Positions 1 to 10,573 are shown, counted from the stretch's first letter. The stretch is DNA of 41,193 nucleotides from Nemertoderma westbladi (GCA_032718475.1 JAUCBJ010006209.1:1-41193), one strand, 5' to 3'. The notes: generated by a model not told the origin, from the letters alone. A program made the numbers and translations.

Positions 1-931
1 ATACTGTAGTAGTCCTGCACAGTTTTATATCGGCGAAAATTAAAAAATAAATATTCAAACATTATCATAATTTAAAATAGTATATGCGGTCTGTCTATGC
101 CCTATGCGTCTCGCCCCAGATTATGGTATCTATCGTACTATCTTGGTTATAAGTGATGGTCCGCGCTAGATCTAAAATTAATTGTACGCCTAAGTACAAC
201 TTTACTAGTAGCATAAGGTTGTCCTTGGTGTACCCCACAAAGTTTTACGATTATTGTCGAGTAATTGCGATAACCGGCCGGAGTTGAAGATGCTGATTTT
301 AAAAAGTCAAGGGTGGGGGATAAAGTATGGGACGTACTTGTGCAACTTGTAGACGATGGTTGTGATATCGAAGAGGATGTTTCGATGTTTATCTCAAATA
401 ATTTAAAATTGAATTTAAGTTGTTTCAAATTTCGAATTAAGCAAGTATCTATTTTAGAATTACATATTGCTTCGCTGCATGTCGTTTCAGACACTTTTTT
501 GTAGTTACATAGCCCGCCATGCTTTAAGCTAACAACATTATAAGCCTTTAATAAAACGAAGACGTGTAACATTGCGGTCTGTGGAGTGGTAGCCTACAGT
601 AATCTACTTACCCAAAAAGCAAGAGTCCCTCCCTGTATGGCAAGATTGGCTATGTCGACCCGATGACACCACCTACCCATTATTCCTTATACTCTTGTTT
701 ACGGTATTAAAATAATTACAAATTCAGAACAAATTATTATATTTCTTAAAATATTTCATATATATGTGCTGTTATTATTAAATTATAATTTAATTATTAA
801 ATATTGGTTATTCTGGCAATTTTATCGTCCGATTTTTTTAGTTCAAATAATATATTTCACAAAATATTCTGAAAATAATTCACATTACAGTATTTATCCT
901 ATGATATTTTTTTCTAAATAACAAATAAACC
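1..931. other. DHCR7 5' flank, AT-rich, with a doubtful coding relic
   Basis: I recognise no gene upstream of the DHCR7 start. Positions 274-504 on the + strand are open, and about the first 45 codons look protein-like (a run reading VGDKVWDVLVQLVDDGCDIE), but I cannot assign a family and it ends at a stop after less convincing sequence. The 700-930 stretch is very AT-rich and would carry the DHCR7 promoter and 5' UTR. No TATA box or initiator stands out. A GC-rich fragment near 110 (GTCTCGCCCC) resembles the ends of the inverted-repeat element at 11.75 kb. Confidence 0.35.
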
Positions 932-1696
932 ATGGCTACTAAATCTCTCTACGACAGACTCAGATACGATTTATTACCTCCTGTGTTTCTCATTCTGTTT
1001 ACCGCTGCGGCGCAACTCCTCGCCCTCACCGGCAACCCCGAGTCCACGTACTCCCCGATCCCTTCCTTGTTTGCGTGGCAGGTCGTTTTGCTCTTCTTCC
1101 TCTGGGCTTTCCTGTCACTCCGCCTGCCGGCAAGTAAAACCTTCGAGGGGCCTGTTGCCCCGGCTACCGGATACATTCCGATATACTCAGCTAACGGACT
1201 CCAGTACTACATCGTATCTATTTCCGCATTCGCAGCTATACATTTATACGAACCCAACATTTCAATATGGATTTATCACGATTTCTCTTCCATTCTTAGC
1301 GCTTTGAATATTTCTGCTTTTCTCCTCTGTTTTTTTCTCGTTTACAAAGCCCATCGTTTTCCCGAGAGCCCGAAAGAAGTAATAGACGATAAACTTCCGT
1401 TACTGTACCAGTTTTACCGGGGTTTGGAGTTGCATCCACGGATCGCTAAGGTTGACGTTAAACAGTTCACTAACTCTCGCGTTGGTATGTTGGGTTGGGC
1501 CGTGTTGTCTGTCGCATTCGCGGTGGCAGCTTGGCAACGCAACGGCTACGTCCCGGGATCTTTTGTCAACGCCGCACTAATTAATGTCTACCTTATGAAG
1601 TTTTTCTACTGGGAAACCGGTTATTTCAATACGTTGGATATAACGTTGGATCGAGCTGGTTACTATCTGTGTTGGGGGTGTCTCTGTTGGGTTCAG
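932..1696 (+). CDS. DHCR7: Sterol delta-7 reductase (7-dehydrocholesterol reductase family), exon 1
   Basis: This is the first coding exon, 255 residues, of an ERG4/ERG24-family sterol reductase. The family uses NADPH to reduce the C7-C8 double bond of sterols in the ER membrane, the last step to cholesterol in animals. The ATG has a good context (AAACCATGG). Several hydrophobic membrane segments are visible. The family block LELHPRI is followed by a run ending FTNSRVGMLGWAVL, and later by the WETGYFNTLDI and YYLCWGCLCWVQ blocks. The exon ends in phase 0 at CAG, followed by donor GTAGGT. Read-through without splicing would stop at 1744. With exons 2 and 3 the protein is 416 residues, shorter than vertebrate DHCR7 (about 475) mainly because it lacks the long N-terminal extension. 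The family call is firm. Orthology to vertebrate DHCR7 rather than a sister reductase is inferred. Confidence 0.93.
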
Positions 1697-1981
1697 GTAG
1701 GTATATTTTATTTTACTCCAATCACAATATTTGATAACAAATAATCGATTTAAATTTACCGTCATTCATAATATAATTATTATAATAATTTCTGGAGCCA
1801 AATCGTTAGTTCGACTTAAACTACTATACATAAATCTACTAAAATAATAATTTATCTTGGTTCTACTTAATATATTCTACCTAATAGACAAAAAAACTAA
1901 CAAATTGACTTTATACCCTATTCTCAGTTATCTGTGTTCTACTTTATTAATTTCTACACGATCTCTGTGTTCTACTTACAG

Positions 1982-2170
1982 ATTTTCTACACATTCTCTG
2001 GTTACTACTTGGTTGCCTACCCTAGCCAATGTACCACAATGGAGTCACTACTAATCCTTCTTCTGGGGCTTGTCTCCATCACGTTAAACTACATTGTAGA
2101 CAGACAAAAGGAAACATTTAAATCTACAAGCGGAAGCTGTCGAATTTGGGGACAACCTGCAAAGTATATG
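1982..2170 (+). CDS. DHCR7: Sterol delta-7 reductase, exon 2
   Basis: This is a 63-residue internal exon. It starts after acceptor TTCTACTTACAG and ends at codon ATG before donor GTATGT, phase 0 at both ends. It encodes IFYTFSGYYLVAYPSQ, which directly continues the WGCLCWVQ end of exon 1, then a hydrophobic helix (roughly MESLLILLLGLVSITLNYIV), then DRQKETFKSTSGSCRIWGQP, the family's cytosolic-loop block in which D-R-Q and C-x-I-W-G are conserved. The preceding intron is only 285 bp. The following one is about 8 kb and contains another gene and several transposons. Confidence 0.92.
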
Positions 2171-2269
2171 GTATGTAAAACAGCCTAAGTAGAACTAAAA
2201 CTAATTCAATTGTAGACAGTTGTGGGCGGTTATTAAACCCAAAATACGAAAACGATTATGGTCAGATTG

Positions 2270-2520
2270 GGGCGGGCGTCTGAATCGTCGCAAATGCCAT
2301 CTGATTATTCCCAAAAATAAATATTTAACCTGTTATATTGACTTTCGTCGCAATAACAATAAATGTCACAACAACAACATAACAATAACATCGCAATAAA
2401 TTAGACGCAAATAACAGCTGGTTATTCCCAAAAATATAACTATAACATGTTCTAATGAATTTCGTTTATTGTTTTGGTTAGAATAACGTGTCATTTCCCA
2501 TTTCATATTTGGCGTTGTCG
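2270..2520 (+). repeat. Dispersed repeat with the core TATTGTTTTGGTTAGAAT
   Basis: The 2400-2510 part (GACGCAAATAAC, then TTATTCCCAAAAAT, then TATTGTTTTGGTTAGAATAA) aligns by eye with 7190-7300, with 6990-7110, with 30385-30460 and, reversed, with 17430-17560 and about 14830-14890. It has no coding capacity. It is a non-autonomous dispersed family within DHCR7 intron 2. Confidence 0.7.
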
Positions 2521-3099
2521 GCAGCACTTCGATTTTTGTTCGTGATTTTATTAACGAAATGTGACATGCATGGTTATTCACACCAGTAACCGACGCTAGG
2601 TCTAACTGGCATGAGTAGGAATATACACGTCCCAGCCTACACTTGTTGCCAAGGAGACTGAACACTTATGGACGATGTGGGCAAGAGTCAGTTGAATTCT
2701 AGATCTCTCGTAACCCCACCGGTAGCTGAGGTAATTCAGCTAACCTCGTCAATAAATACCCAATCTACATGATTCTTATAAGCTATTTTCTTACATAACT
2801 TAAGAAAGCGATTTATATATTCCAATTTATATTGCAGATATCATTTTTTGTTATTGCCATTTTAGCCATTTTAGAAACTAGCTTAATTTTAGAAAATTCA
2901 TTATTAAATGTAATTTTGTTATTTTGAACTTAGGTGCACTTAATTTGTGATTTTCTCATCCCGCGTTGTTTAATAAATATTTGTTTGGTTTTTACCCTAT
3001 ATTATATATACAAACACAATCGCACCCAGGTGATTTTCTAAGGAATCATTTTATTTGTCAAATGTACATTTTAATAAATTTCGATTTACGGTGTACGTG

Positions 3100-3405
3100 T
3101 TATACATGTACACCGATCTCTCCTCTCTCTTGGCTGTTACCTGTAAGGCAGGGAGGCGTCACACTAACTCCCAAGGGTGAACACTTTACAACTATCTAAC
3201 CCTTTATTTACTCCCCCCAGCAAGGCCGGTTCCCATTGTACCGCTGGGTTCGCGTAAACGTACTAATGTCTAAAGCGTCTTGCTTAGGGACACAACAATG
3301 CGAAATTTATACAACGTTTAGTTGGATTTGAACCTACGCCGTCAAACACTATTGTGAAAGCAGTTCAGGCGCCGTATCCACTCGGGCACTGCGACACTTT
3401 TACTG
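3100..3405 (-). mobile_element. tRNA-derived SINE
   Basis: Read on the - strand from about 3402, the head has a tRNA-like A box (TGCCCGAGTGG) and a perfect B box (GGTTCAAATCC) separated by about 45 bases, as in RNA polymerase III promoters. It is followed by a body starting GTGTCCCTAAGCAAGACGCT, of the type GTGTCCnTnAGCAAGnCnCTT that I associate with marine-animal SINEs, then CCCAGCGGTACAATGGGAAC. The cloverleaf is degenerate because the acceptor-stem halves do not pair, so it is not a working tRNA gene. The 3' limit is uncertain. Confidence 0.7.
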
Positions 3406-4140
3406 TTTTATTAACAATTAGTTAGTTTTAGTAACAATTAAAGTTTTTGGATTTATTTTATCTTACCGGTATATACTGTATATTTTATTGCGTATTTTAT
3501 AGTTGGACATGGATCGGAAAAATATACCGGTATATCATATAATCTTCAGAATAATTAAAGTTATAATTGTCATTTTCCGTAAGGTACCTGCGATTCCTAA
3601 TTACTTTCAGTTTCAGTCTGTGGGCTGTGCGGGGCGAGCCACGAAGTTGGCGGAGCCTTAACGAACTGACACTACTGTATTAGGGGGGTGAATCAATAAT
3701 GGCAAATAGTTGTTGTCGTGGTCAACCATCGTTCATTTTGATATGCTAACAACTTTGTCGGACTTTTTCGGTAAACATTTGAGTTTTAATTTTCCTACTA
3801 TACCGTATCCTATTGGTTAATATTAATATGCCAATATCCAATGTGGTCAAAATCTATAATAACACACATGTTATACGGTCAAAAATGGCGATCTATAATA
3901 CTGTAGTAGGCCATGTCTGCGTCCATTTTTGAAGGGATAATATGAATATAGTTAATGATCTTATTTAGTAAGTTAAATGTTGTTTTTATATTAATTAATA
4001 ATTTTATTAATTTTGTTGATTATTTAAATAGTTTTTATCTCAAAAACTAAAAGAAGTTATATCTGATATGCAGATTTAACCATTAAATACACCGGAAAAT
4101 TATCTATTAAGCCAAATTAAATATAGAATACGTCCAAATT
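3406..4140. other. Intronic DNA without a recognised gene
   Basis: AT-rich sequence of DHCR7 intron 2. TACCGGTATA occurs twice (about 3464 and 3524). A GC-rich fragment at about 3635-3665 (GGGCGAGCCACGAAGTTGGC) is a diverged relative of the inverted-repeat arms at 11761-11813. Nothing coding is seen. Confidence 0.5.
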
Positions 4141-4605
4141 TTGACTTTCTTGGTAAACGTCAAAGTCATTGCTGGTGACCTGAATGCGCAAATTGGCCTA
4201 GAAGACATCAAGGGTTACACATATAACACCAGTTCGAACAGAAATGGGTGCTTAGGCCTACTCTTAGACCTAATGGAAGAATGTGAATTGATACCAACAA
4301 AGAAAACATTCGCAAAGAGTAAGGGGAAGCTATGGACCTTTCAATACCCTAATGGAACCAAAGCACAACTGGATTACATCCTTATAAACAAAAAGTGGAG
4401 AAACAGCATGATCAACTGCGAGGCATACAGCTCGTTCAACCTAATTGGTTCGGACCACAGAATTAGGACTGCAGAGATCAGACTCAGTTTGAGAGCCAGC
4501 AAACCCAGGACAAGCAAGCAAATCAACTATGACTTGGAGCAACTCAGAACTGACAATGCAGTAAAGGATGTTTACACAGTAGAAGTTAAAATCAGCTTTG
4601 AAGTA
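4141..4605 (+). pseudogene. Non-LTR retrotransposon endonuclease fragment
   Basis: The reading frame encodes the C-terminal half of an AP-endonuclease-like (EEP) domain: AGDLNAQIG with the metal-binding Asp-Asn, then a W-T-F-Q-Y-P-N segment with QLDYILINKKW, then GSDHRIRTAEI with the catalytic SDH. It is followed by NYDLEQLR and the linker VKDVYTVEVKISFEV that normally leads to the reverse transcriptase. After 4605 the frame degenerates. Both the N-terminal half of the endonuclease and the whole RT are missing, so this is a dead fragment. It could be from the same family as the RT relic at 35.2-36.6 kb. Confidence 0.85.
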
Positions 4606-4653
4606 CAGTACTGTACTTCAGTCAATATTAAGTCGTATCCTACGTATTGACTT

Positions 4654-4745
4654 AATTCGTTGCCTTGAATTTTGAATTCACATCTCTGGATCCTGGTGCC
4701 AATTCGTTGCCTTGAATTTTGAATTCACATCTCTGGATCTTGGTG
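4654..4745 (+). repeat. Two tandem 46-bp copies
   Basis: The block AATTCGTTGCCTTGAATTTT through CATCTCTGGATC and TGGTG is present twice head to tail with one or two differences. It lies just after the endonuclease fragment. Confidence 0.8.
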
Positions 4746-5801
4746 GCCAGGGGGCCAGGTAAGTTTTCGTTTCGGCACCAAAGATGTAAAGGGACTAGCC
4801 ACTAGACAGGCGCATCTCTGCCTTGCCTTGCATCCTTAAATGGTAGCTAGATGAGTTCTGGAGTTTCCTCTGGGGTGTATAGTTCTGGGGGGACCGCACT
4901 GGAAATAAGTCGTAAGGTTTATGATAGGCCTACTGTATGTATTGAATAATGTGACTTGTAATGGCCTAACGACTGAAGAAAACTTTGTTTTTACTTCAAC
5001 CGGTAAGAAATCGGGCGGTCAAACTACAGTATATATCTCTATATATCGCAAATGTCATGCGATCTCTTTAATTGGGATATTTAATTTGCAGACAAATTAG
5101 GGAAGAGGGTGTCACCGTACAGTTCACTGTAAAAAGACTAAATGTAGATGCAAATTTAAAAAATAGAGGTGAACACAACTGGCTTGTTTTTTTAAAATAT
5201 TCATTCCTTTTGGCACTACTTTGTTGTTTTATATTCAATTTATCGGCAATTTATATGCTTTTATATTTCACAATAAAATCATAATAATATTGTCGAATAG
5301 GCCTAAACTAAACAATATTGTTATATGTTTATTACCAACGTTGTTACATATTACATTGTCTTCTATGAATGGCTGGTGCCTGTGATTGCAATGTAAGCCT
5401 ATGTTAAGGTACTTTACCAAGTTTATCACACTCTAATGAAATCTCATGACAATAACTGCGACTACATGGTGTGTGTTGCTAACCCTTATTCAAATAAGAA
5501 ACAAAAAATCAATTAAATTTTCAACTACTACTCTGGTATATCATCATTAAGCTTCACTCCATAGGAACTTGTATAACCAAACACATATAACGCAGGGATA
5601 TGCAGGTACATATAATCAAACACGTATGTTTGTGATTTAGACTACTGTAGGCCTATACTGAAATTTTATCTGGACACATTGTGTACATTTCAGTACAATT
5701 GTATTGTATTACAAACTGTGAAATCCAAAAAAGCCATTATTACTTGAGAAGTGATAATATTATCATATTATACAGATAATATTATTTTTCGACATTCAAA
5801 A
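4746..5801. other. Intronic DNA without a recognised gene
   Basis: This stretch of DHCR7 intron 2 is AT-rich and shows no protein family, RNA gene or repeat structure that I can support. A 70-codon open frame at 5072-5284 has no recognisable features. The part just before 5802 would contain the promoter of the nested gene, but no clear core-promoter element is seen. Confidence 0.4.
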
Positions 5802-6488
5802 ATGGGATATTCTAAAGCACTCTATGCTCTTTACCTTATGGTAAACATTACCTTGTGTTATGGCCTTACGTGCTATAATGAATTGGAATTAAGCATTGCA
5901 TCTACCGACGCGGTTTTACTGAACGAGATGGAGAACAAACTCGCTAAGCTGATAGATAGCAATAGAGAATGGTTTGCTGATTTTGGACTATCCACTAGTC
6001 ACCATGACATCCAGAACATTCGATACAATTGCACAGAGTGTATGTACTTTTTCATCCGAACAATAGGTGTTGATGAAAAAAGTGGCGAAGAGGTAATGGG
6101 TGAAATGAAAAGAGAAGCATGTATAAGTAAGGAAAGTGATTTCACTTGGGATCAGTTGTGCTTACCTCTCAATGAAGAGAAGAATTGTCGAACCTTTTTC
6201 GACTCACTGAAGCAATCTTACAAAGAGGCAAGAGATGATGACGAATATTTTCGTATTTGGTTAGGGGTTATGAACCATATGTTTCATGGCCTCACCGTTT
6301 CCTACGATTCTTGTCAAGTTTATTGTTGCGGTGATCTCCAATGCACCGCTCCCATACCATCATGGGAAGTCGAATTAGCTACAACTAGCAGGCCGACTGT
6401 TACTGACATCGAGGTGACGAGTGGTTCAGTTGTCACGAGAGCGCGAACTCACTTGGTTGTGGTGGTGGTGATATTCAGTAGAATATAA
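5802..6488 (+). CDS. Intronless small secreted, possibly GPI-anchored cysteine-rich protein
   Basis: The protein has 228 residues if translation starts at the ATG at 5802. An upstream in-frame ATG at 5751 would add 17 residues before the signal peptide, and the inner start places the hydrophobic stretch ALYALYLMVNITLCYG at the N-terminus as a classical signal sequence. The mature part has about 11 cysteines: a CxxC in the YNCTECMYFF segment, singles at EACIS, DQLCL and KNCRT, and a C-terminal cluster CQVYCCGDLQC. It also has acidic helical stretches. Two N-glycosylation-type sites can be read, NIT (inside the signal) and NCT. The C-terminus is a Ser/Thr-rich linker ending in a short hydrophobic tail (LVVVVVIF), as in GPI-attachment signals. 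AATAAA follows at 6615. It sits on the same strand inside DHCR7 intron 2. I do not recognise the family, and function is unknown. Confidence 0.65.
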   Translation: MGYSKALYALYLMVNITLCYGLTCYNELELSIASTDAVLLNEMENKLAKLIDSNREWFADFGLSTSHHDIQNIRYNCTECMYFFIRTIGVDEKSGEEVMGEMKREACISKESDFTWDQLCLPLNEEKNCRTFFDSLKQSYKEARDDDEYFRIWLGVMNHMFHGLTVSYDSCQVYCCGDLQCTAPIPSWEVELATTSRPTVTDIEVTSGSVVTRARTHLVVVVVIFSRI

Positions 6489-6984
6489 ATACAAACATAT
6501 TTTATGCAGAACTAGAATATTACTTCACATTTCTTCAGTAGTTGTTTCTGTTAGTTAAGAATCACTTTACTCTTGGGTATCAATTTTACATTATGTTTTG
6601 TTTAATTTACATTTAATAAATGCAGGACCTAAAGACTCCAAAACAGTCTATAATTTTCTGCTACGGGATAGGCCCTACTGAACTGTACCTTTGTTTAAGT
6701 AATACTTTTAGTAAATTACTTTCACATAATATTTTCCCCTATATCCTAGGCCTACTATACTACAGTATACAGTTAGTAGGCCTAGATGAATCAGGAAGCA
6801 GCTATTTCCGATTTCCTGTAAATGGCTGCCGCGCATCAGCTGATAAAAATGTTTTCTAAATTGTTACGGTAGGCCTACAGTACCTCAAATGAACCCATCT
6901 AAGACTGCCTCTCTATAGCTGACAAATTTCAACGGAGTTAGAAATCCCAGGATATATTACATTTGCAGATTGGGGATTCTCGTA
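6489..6984. other. 3' flank of the nested gene
   Basis: Contains AATAAA at 6615-6620, a likely polyadenylation signal, and three copies of TAGGCCTA between 6745 and 6880. No gene is seen. Confidence 0.4.
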
Positions 6985-7385
6985 GCGATCAACAACGCAT
7001 CCCCTCCAGTGGAAAATCGCCACAAATAACAATGAAACTGCAACCTGTTCTATTGTCTTTGTGTATTGTTTTGGTTAGAATGCGTGCCACTGTAACCTGC
7101 TCATTTCCCCAGATGAGGGAGGGGGGAGGGGGGGGGGGGGGGGGGGGGTTACTGGACGCAATAAAAATTCATCCCTATCTAGGGGAAATTGGACGCAAAT
7201 AACCGTTGATTACTCTCAAAAATGAAACTGTATCCTGTTCTATTGTGTTTAATATATTGTTTTGGTTAAAATAATGTGCCACTGTAACCTGCTCCTTTCC
7301 CTAAATTGATAATTTAACATTGAGGCGGGATATTAATTCGCCAAGATGGGATTTGCGTCCAGTCCCCCCCCCCCCCCCCCCTGTC
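6985..7385 (+). repeat. Dispersed-repeat copies joined to an element bounded by poly-G and poly-C
   Basis: Two direct copies of the TATTGTTTTGGTTA repeat (about 6990-7110 and 7190-7300) surround a G run at 7128-7148. From the G run to a C run at 7364-7381 the ends are inverted: G-run followed by TTACTGGACGCAATAAAAAT on the left, and on the right, read in reverse, G-run then ACTGGACGCAAATCCC. This is therefore a small (about 250 bp) TIR element whose ends include the homopolymers. It is non-coding. A reversed relative is at 17480-17560. Confidence 0.65.
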
Positions 7386-7389
7386 TCCA

Positions 7390-7789
7390 TTTCCTTAAAT
7401 ATAATTGATAATTTAACGTACGACGTGGTATACAGTACTGTATATCGCTACACTTTGGGAAATTATTGTGCAACACTGATGGTCGAATTTGAATTTAATG
7501 GCATGAACATAAACAAACAAGTTATAAAACCATTAACAAGAATTTAGACAAATGTGGCATCGCCACTGAAGTAAAATAGGCACCCAGCCATAAAACACCA
7601 CTGGGTTATATGATATGTACTACAGTATATGCACAAAAAGTGCTTAAAATTTAAAATCAAATTTAAAAAATAATTAAAACTATCTAAATATAGTTAAGAG
7701 TAAAATGAAAACCAAGGTAGAGTAAAATATTGAGTTATTGCTTGGTATCTGTGCACTTATGATATATCGCACATCTTTTTGGCTATTTG
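7390..7789. other. Intronic DNA without a recognised gene
   Basis: AT-rich sequence with nothing recognisable. A short open frame here is not supported by any motif. Confidence 0.4.
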
Positions 7790-9690
7790 TTATTTCTTAG
7801 TTCCATTCAGTCGGGGTGGAGGGGTGGGCAGATAGCCTCAATTGTGGTCTTCCAGGATCCCTTGCATATATGCAGCAGATCAGTTCGGGATAGGTTCTTT
7901 TTAAATACTTTGAGTGATGGCGACATTAGGACTATACTGCCCTCCTAAGGCAAAACCATGTAACTCAAAAAATCGAGTTTTGAGAAAAATCAACCTAAAG
8001 TTAACGAATCTGCCCGAAAACATGTGAATGTCTGTGTGAACATTTTCAACACTAAAGTTTAGTCAAATAGTTTACTTAAATACCTAGAAAGTCTTAGAGC
8101 TCCAAACTTGAGCTAGCTATTTAAAAAATGTATTTTATTTTGATTTTCGAGTTACATGGATTTTCCTTACAAATTCTAACCAGTTTAATTATATTACATC
8201 ATGTAAATTATATAAATTTCAACAGCTGTTCCTAATCCAAAACAATGTAACTCGCATGAGATACATGGTGTATGCTTATAGTTACTGTAGTTACATGGAG
8301 TGTCATTATCACATTAGGGTTACATGGTTCTGCCTTGGCATGCCTTAACAAATTCATATAATTTAGTTACATTCTACCCCCTTTTTAAACCCTTTAGAGT
8401 TTAGATGCACTCTATTAAGTTCTACCACCAGATAGAGCACGCCGTAAGCTTTAAAATGATACCAATATCTCATTTTCGTCAAAATTCAAGTTACATGGGT
8501 CTGCCTTAGGACGGCAGTATAATGGGAAGAGAGTTCCAGGTAGGAGGGATATGGCGGACAGTGAAATGATGCTGGTAAATAGCAACATTTGAACGGGGTC
8601 GCTCTATTTTCCATTGGTGTCCTCCCGTTCTTGAATTAGAAGCGACGTGGAAGTAAACTGACTGACCACTTCGAATAATTTTATACATTTCAGTGAGGTC
8701 GATTTTGACCCTGCGCTTTTCAAAAGATTTGCAATTCAATTTAGAGTTAAACCAGAGAGCCCAGGCAACCACCTAGTAAACTCTCTTCGTACCCGTTCTA
8801 CAATAATCTGTTTATATCTTTGTCAAGCATTGGAGACCAAATTGAGCTATTGTATTCGAGAATGAGTCGAACAAATGTCGAACAATTCGACATGTTCACT
8901 AAACAGTAAATCCTTTGAAATTATAATTCCAAGGTCTTTGTTACACTCATTAGCTTTCAGCGGATTTCCATTCATATTATAAGTGTGAATTACTGTAGTG
9001 GAAGAGTTGGGGGCCATAAGTGAAACTAGACAAAACACTTTTTAACATTAAACACCATATTCCAATCAGAAGCCCAACTAAGAAGAGAAACGATGTCTTG
9101 CTGCAAGTATAATGCATCATAATTGTTTGAAATATGTAGGTAGAGCTTTGTATCATCTGCATATAATTTAACAAATCTAAGATACCACCTTTTATATGAG
9201 TTGGGTCAGAGATAAGCTGATGCAGATTAAGGTCCAAGATTGATTCTAGAAATCTAGCCGTGATAAATTGGAGCTGGGCAAGGAATATTCCAATCTATGT
9301 GCCGAAAATTAAAGTCGCCTGTAATTTAGAGTTTGGAGATTCGAATAAAGGGGAACAAATGTCTTTAAATCTTCAATGAAAGAGAGGTAGTTAAAGGAAC
9401 ATTCTGGTGCCATATACGGGTCCGAAATATAAACACAGCCAATCCGAAAGGGAACACTATACCTACACATTTAGGTCAACCCAGATACTTTCCCCTTTAT
9501 GAGGGAGATCTACTTCAGAGAGCAGCAATCATTGGAGACAATCATTGCTACACAACCGCCACGGTTTGGATAATTTTGGACGATTCCCAAAAATATCGTC
9601 AGATTCTTCTTCAAGAAGATAAGTTTCTGTTAAACAGATAATTAGGGGATTAGCGTTGAAAGTAGATACCAGTAACTTCAAGGCAGAAAT
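7790..9690 (-). pseudogene. CR1/L2-like non-LTR retrotransposon relic, interrupted by a TIR element
   Basis: Read on the - strand from about 9690, endonuclease remnants come first: ICLTETYLLEEE, then GDFNFRHIDWNI, then LHQLISDPTHIKGGILDL. Reverse transcriptase remnants follow: KLYADDTKLYLHISN with the catalytic YADD, then DLGIIISKDLLFSEHV, then LTEMYKIIRSG, and the C-terminal TVRHIPPTWNSLP block. They are in different frames with stops, so the element is dead. The endonuclease end lies only a few codons before YADD, so roughly the N-terminal RT has been deleted. The C-terminus is split by the element at 7937-8517 and resumes at about 7934 with SPSLKVFKKNLSRTDLL. Confidence 0.8.
7937..8517. 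mobile_element. Non-autonomous TIR element with scattered GTTACATGG motif
   Basis: The left end reads CTGCCCTCCTAAGGCAAAAC then CATGTAACT. The right end, reversed, reads CTGCCGTCCTAAGGCAGACC then CATGTAACT. It is flanked by TATA on both sides: either a 4-bp duplication, or a TA duplication with TIRs starting TACTGCC. It is inserted in the CR1/L2-like relic. Removing the element and one TATA rejoins the C-terminal reading frame (NSLPII to VLMSPSLK), which confirms the boundaries. CCATGTAACT/AGTTACATGG or close variants occur about seven times, e.g. 7957, 8150, 8240, 8290, 8325 and 8490. There is no coding sequence. Confidence 0.85.
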
Positions 9691-10194
9691 TTTATTTATT
9701 TAGTTGCTATTTATTTGTTATTGCTATGGCTTCGACTGTACTGTATTACAACTGTTTAACGGCTAATCATTACATTAATAAAGATATTAATTTTTAGTTA
9801 GACACACATGGAGGGAACAGGGAGGTGAAATAAAGGAAATTCATTTTCCTAAAATGCTGACTTTTGCCTTTAAATACCTATTGTTTATTTTCCGGAATAT
9901 AAGTAGGCTAGGCCTACTGATGACAATAATTAAAATTAATAAATAATACTGTAGTAGTAAATAATATTTATATACAGTAGTACAGTAGTAGGCCTAATGT
10001 TAACATCTGCTTTCCGTATCATTAATCAGAAACCGTAATTCGTTGCATTTTTCGGATATTAGGCCTACTGGTATAAAACTACCAGACACACCATGTACAG
10101 TAGTAAATAATCTCCCTCCTACCGTTTATCCACCTACTTTATTTCCCTCCCCCACTGTATCGATTCACTTTTCTTCCCTACTTGTTATTTTTAG
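9691..10194. other. End of DHCR7 intron 2
   Basis: AT-rich, with several TAGGCCTA and TACAGTAGTA-type words between 9900 and 10110, then the polypyrimidine tract of the exon 3 acceptor (about 10130-10194). No gene is seen. Confidence 0.45.
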
Positions 10195-10491
10195 GAGGTG
10201 ACCTACCGAGAAACCGGTAGCGGGGACCTACGGACCAGCCGTCTGTTACTCAGTGGCTTCTGGGGCGTGGCCCGACACACCAACTACGTATTCGAGACTT
10301 TGTTGGCCCTCGCCTGGTGTCTGCCAGCCGTACACTACGGGTATCCCGCCTTTATGTATCCCGTGTTTATTCTAGTTCTTCTCATCCATCGAACTTTCCG
10401 GGACGACGAGAAGTGCCGCTCCAAATACGGAGAACATTGGACGCAGTACTGCGGAAAAGTTCCATATAAAATGATCCCTTACTTGTTTTAA
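10195..10491 (+). CDS. DHCR7: Sterol delta-7 reductase, exon 3 (C-terminus)
   Basis: This final exon has 98 codons plus TAA. The acceptor is a pyrimidine-rich tract ending TTATTTTTAG, and the exon opens in phase 0 with E-V-T-Y. It contains the strongly conserved block LLLSGFWGVARHTNYVFE and the ERG4/ERG24 C-terminal signature LIHRTFRDDEKCRSKYG, and ends KVPYKMIPYLF. The WGVARH and HRxxRD-xxxC-xxKYG residues, which contribute to cofactor and substrate binding in this family, are intact, so the gene looks functional. Candidate polyadenylation signals follow at 10574 and near 10634. Confidence 0.94.
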   Translation, partial: EVTYRETGSGDLRTSRLLLSGFWGVARHTNYVFETLLALAWCLPAVHYGYPAFMYPVFILVLLIHRTFRDDEKCRSKYGEHWTQYCGKVPYKMIPYLF

Positions 10492-10573
10492 CACTTAAGA
10501 GTACTCTATAACTAACAGTTGAATGTTAGCGGTTACTAACGGTTCGACATTATATTGGCGTACGCGATTGATT

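Noticed and set aside
147-572. 141-codon open frame on the - strand
   Set aside because: Low-complexity Ser/Thr content and no motif. The opposite strand has at least as protein-like a frame over 274-420.
949-1307. Alternative frames over DHCR7 exon 1
   Set aside because: They are shadows of the DHCR7 frame.
3315-3402. Functional tRNA gene
   Set aside because: A and B boxes are present but the acceptor and anticodon stems do not pair, and a SINE body follows.
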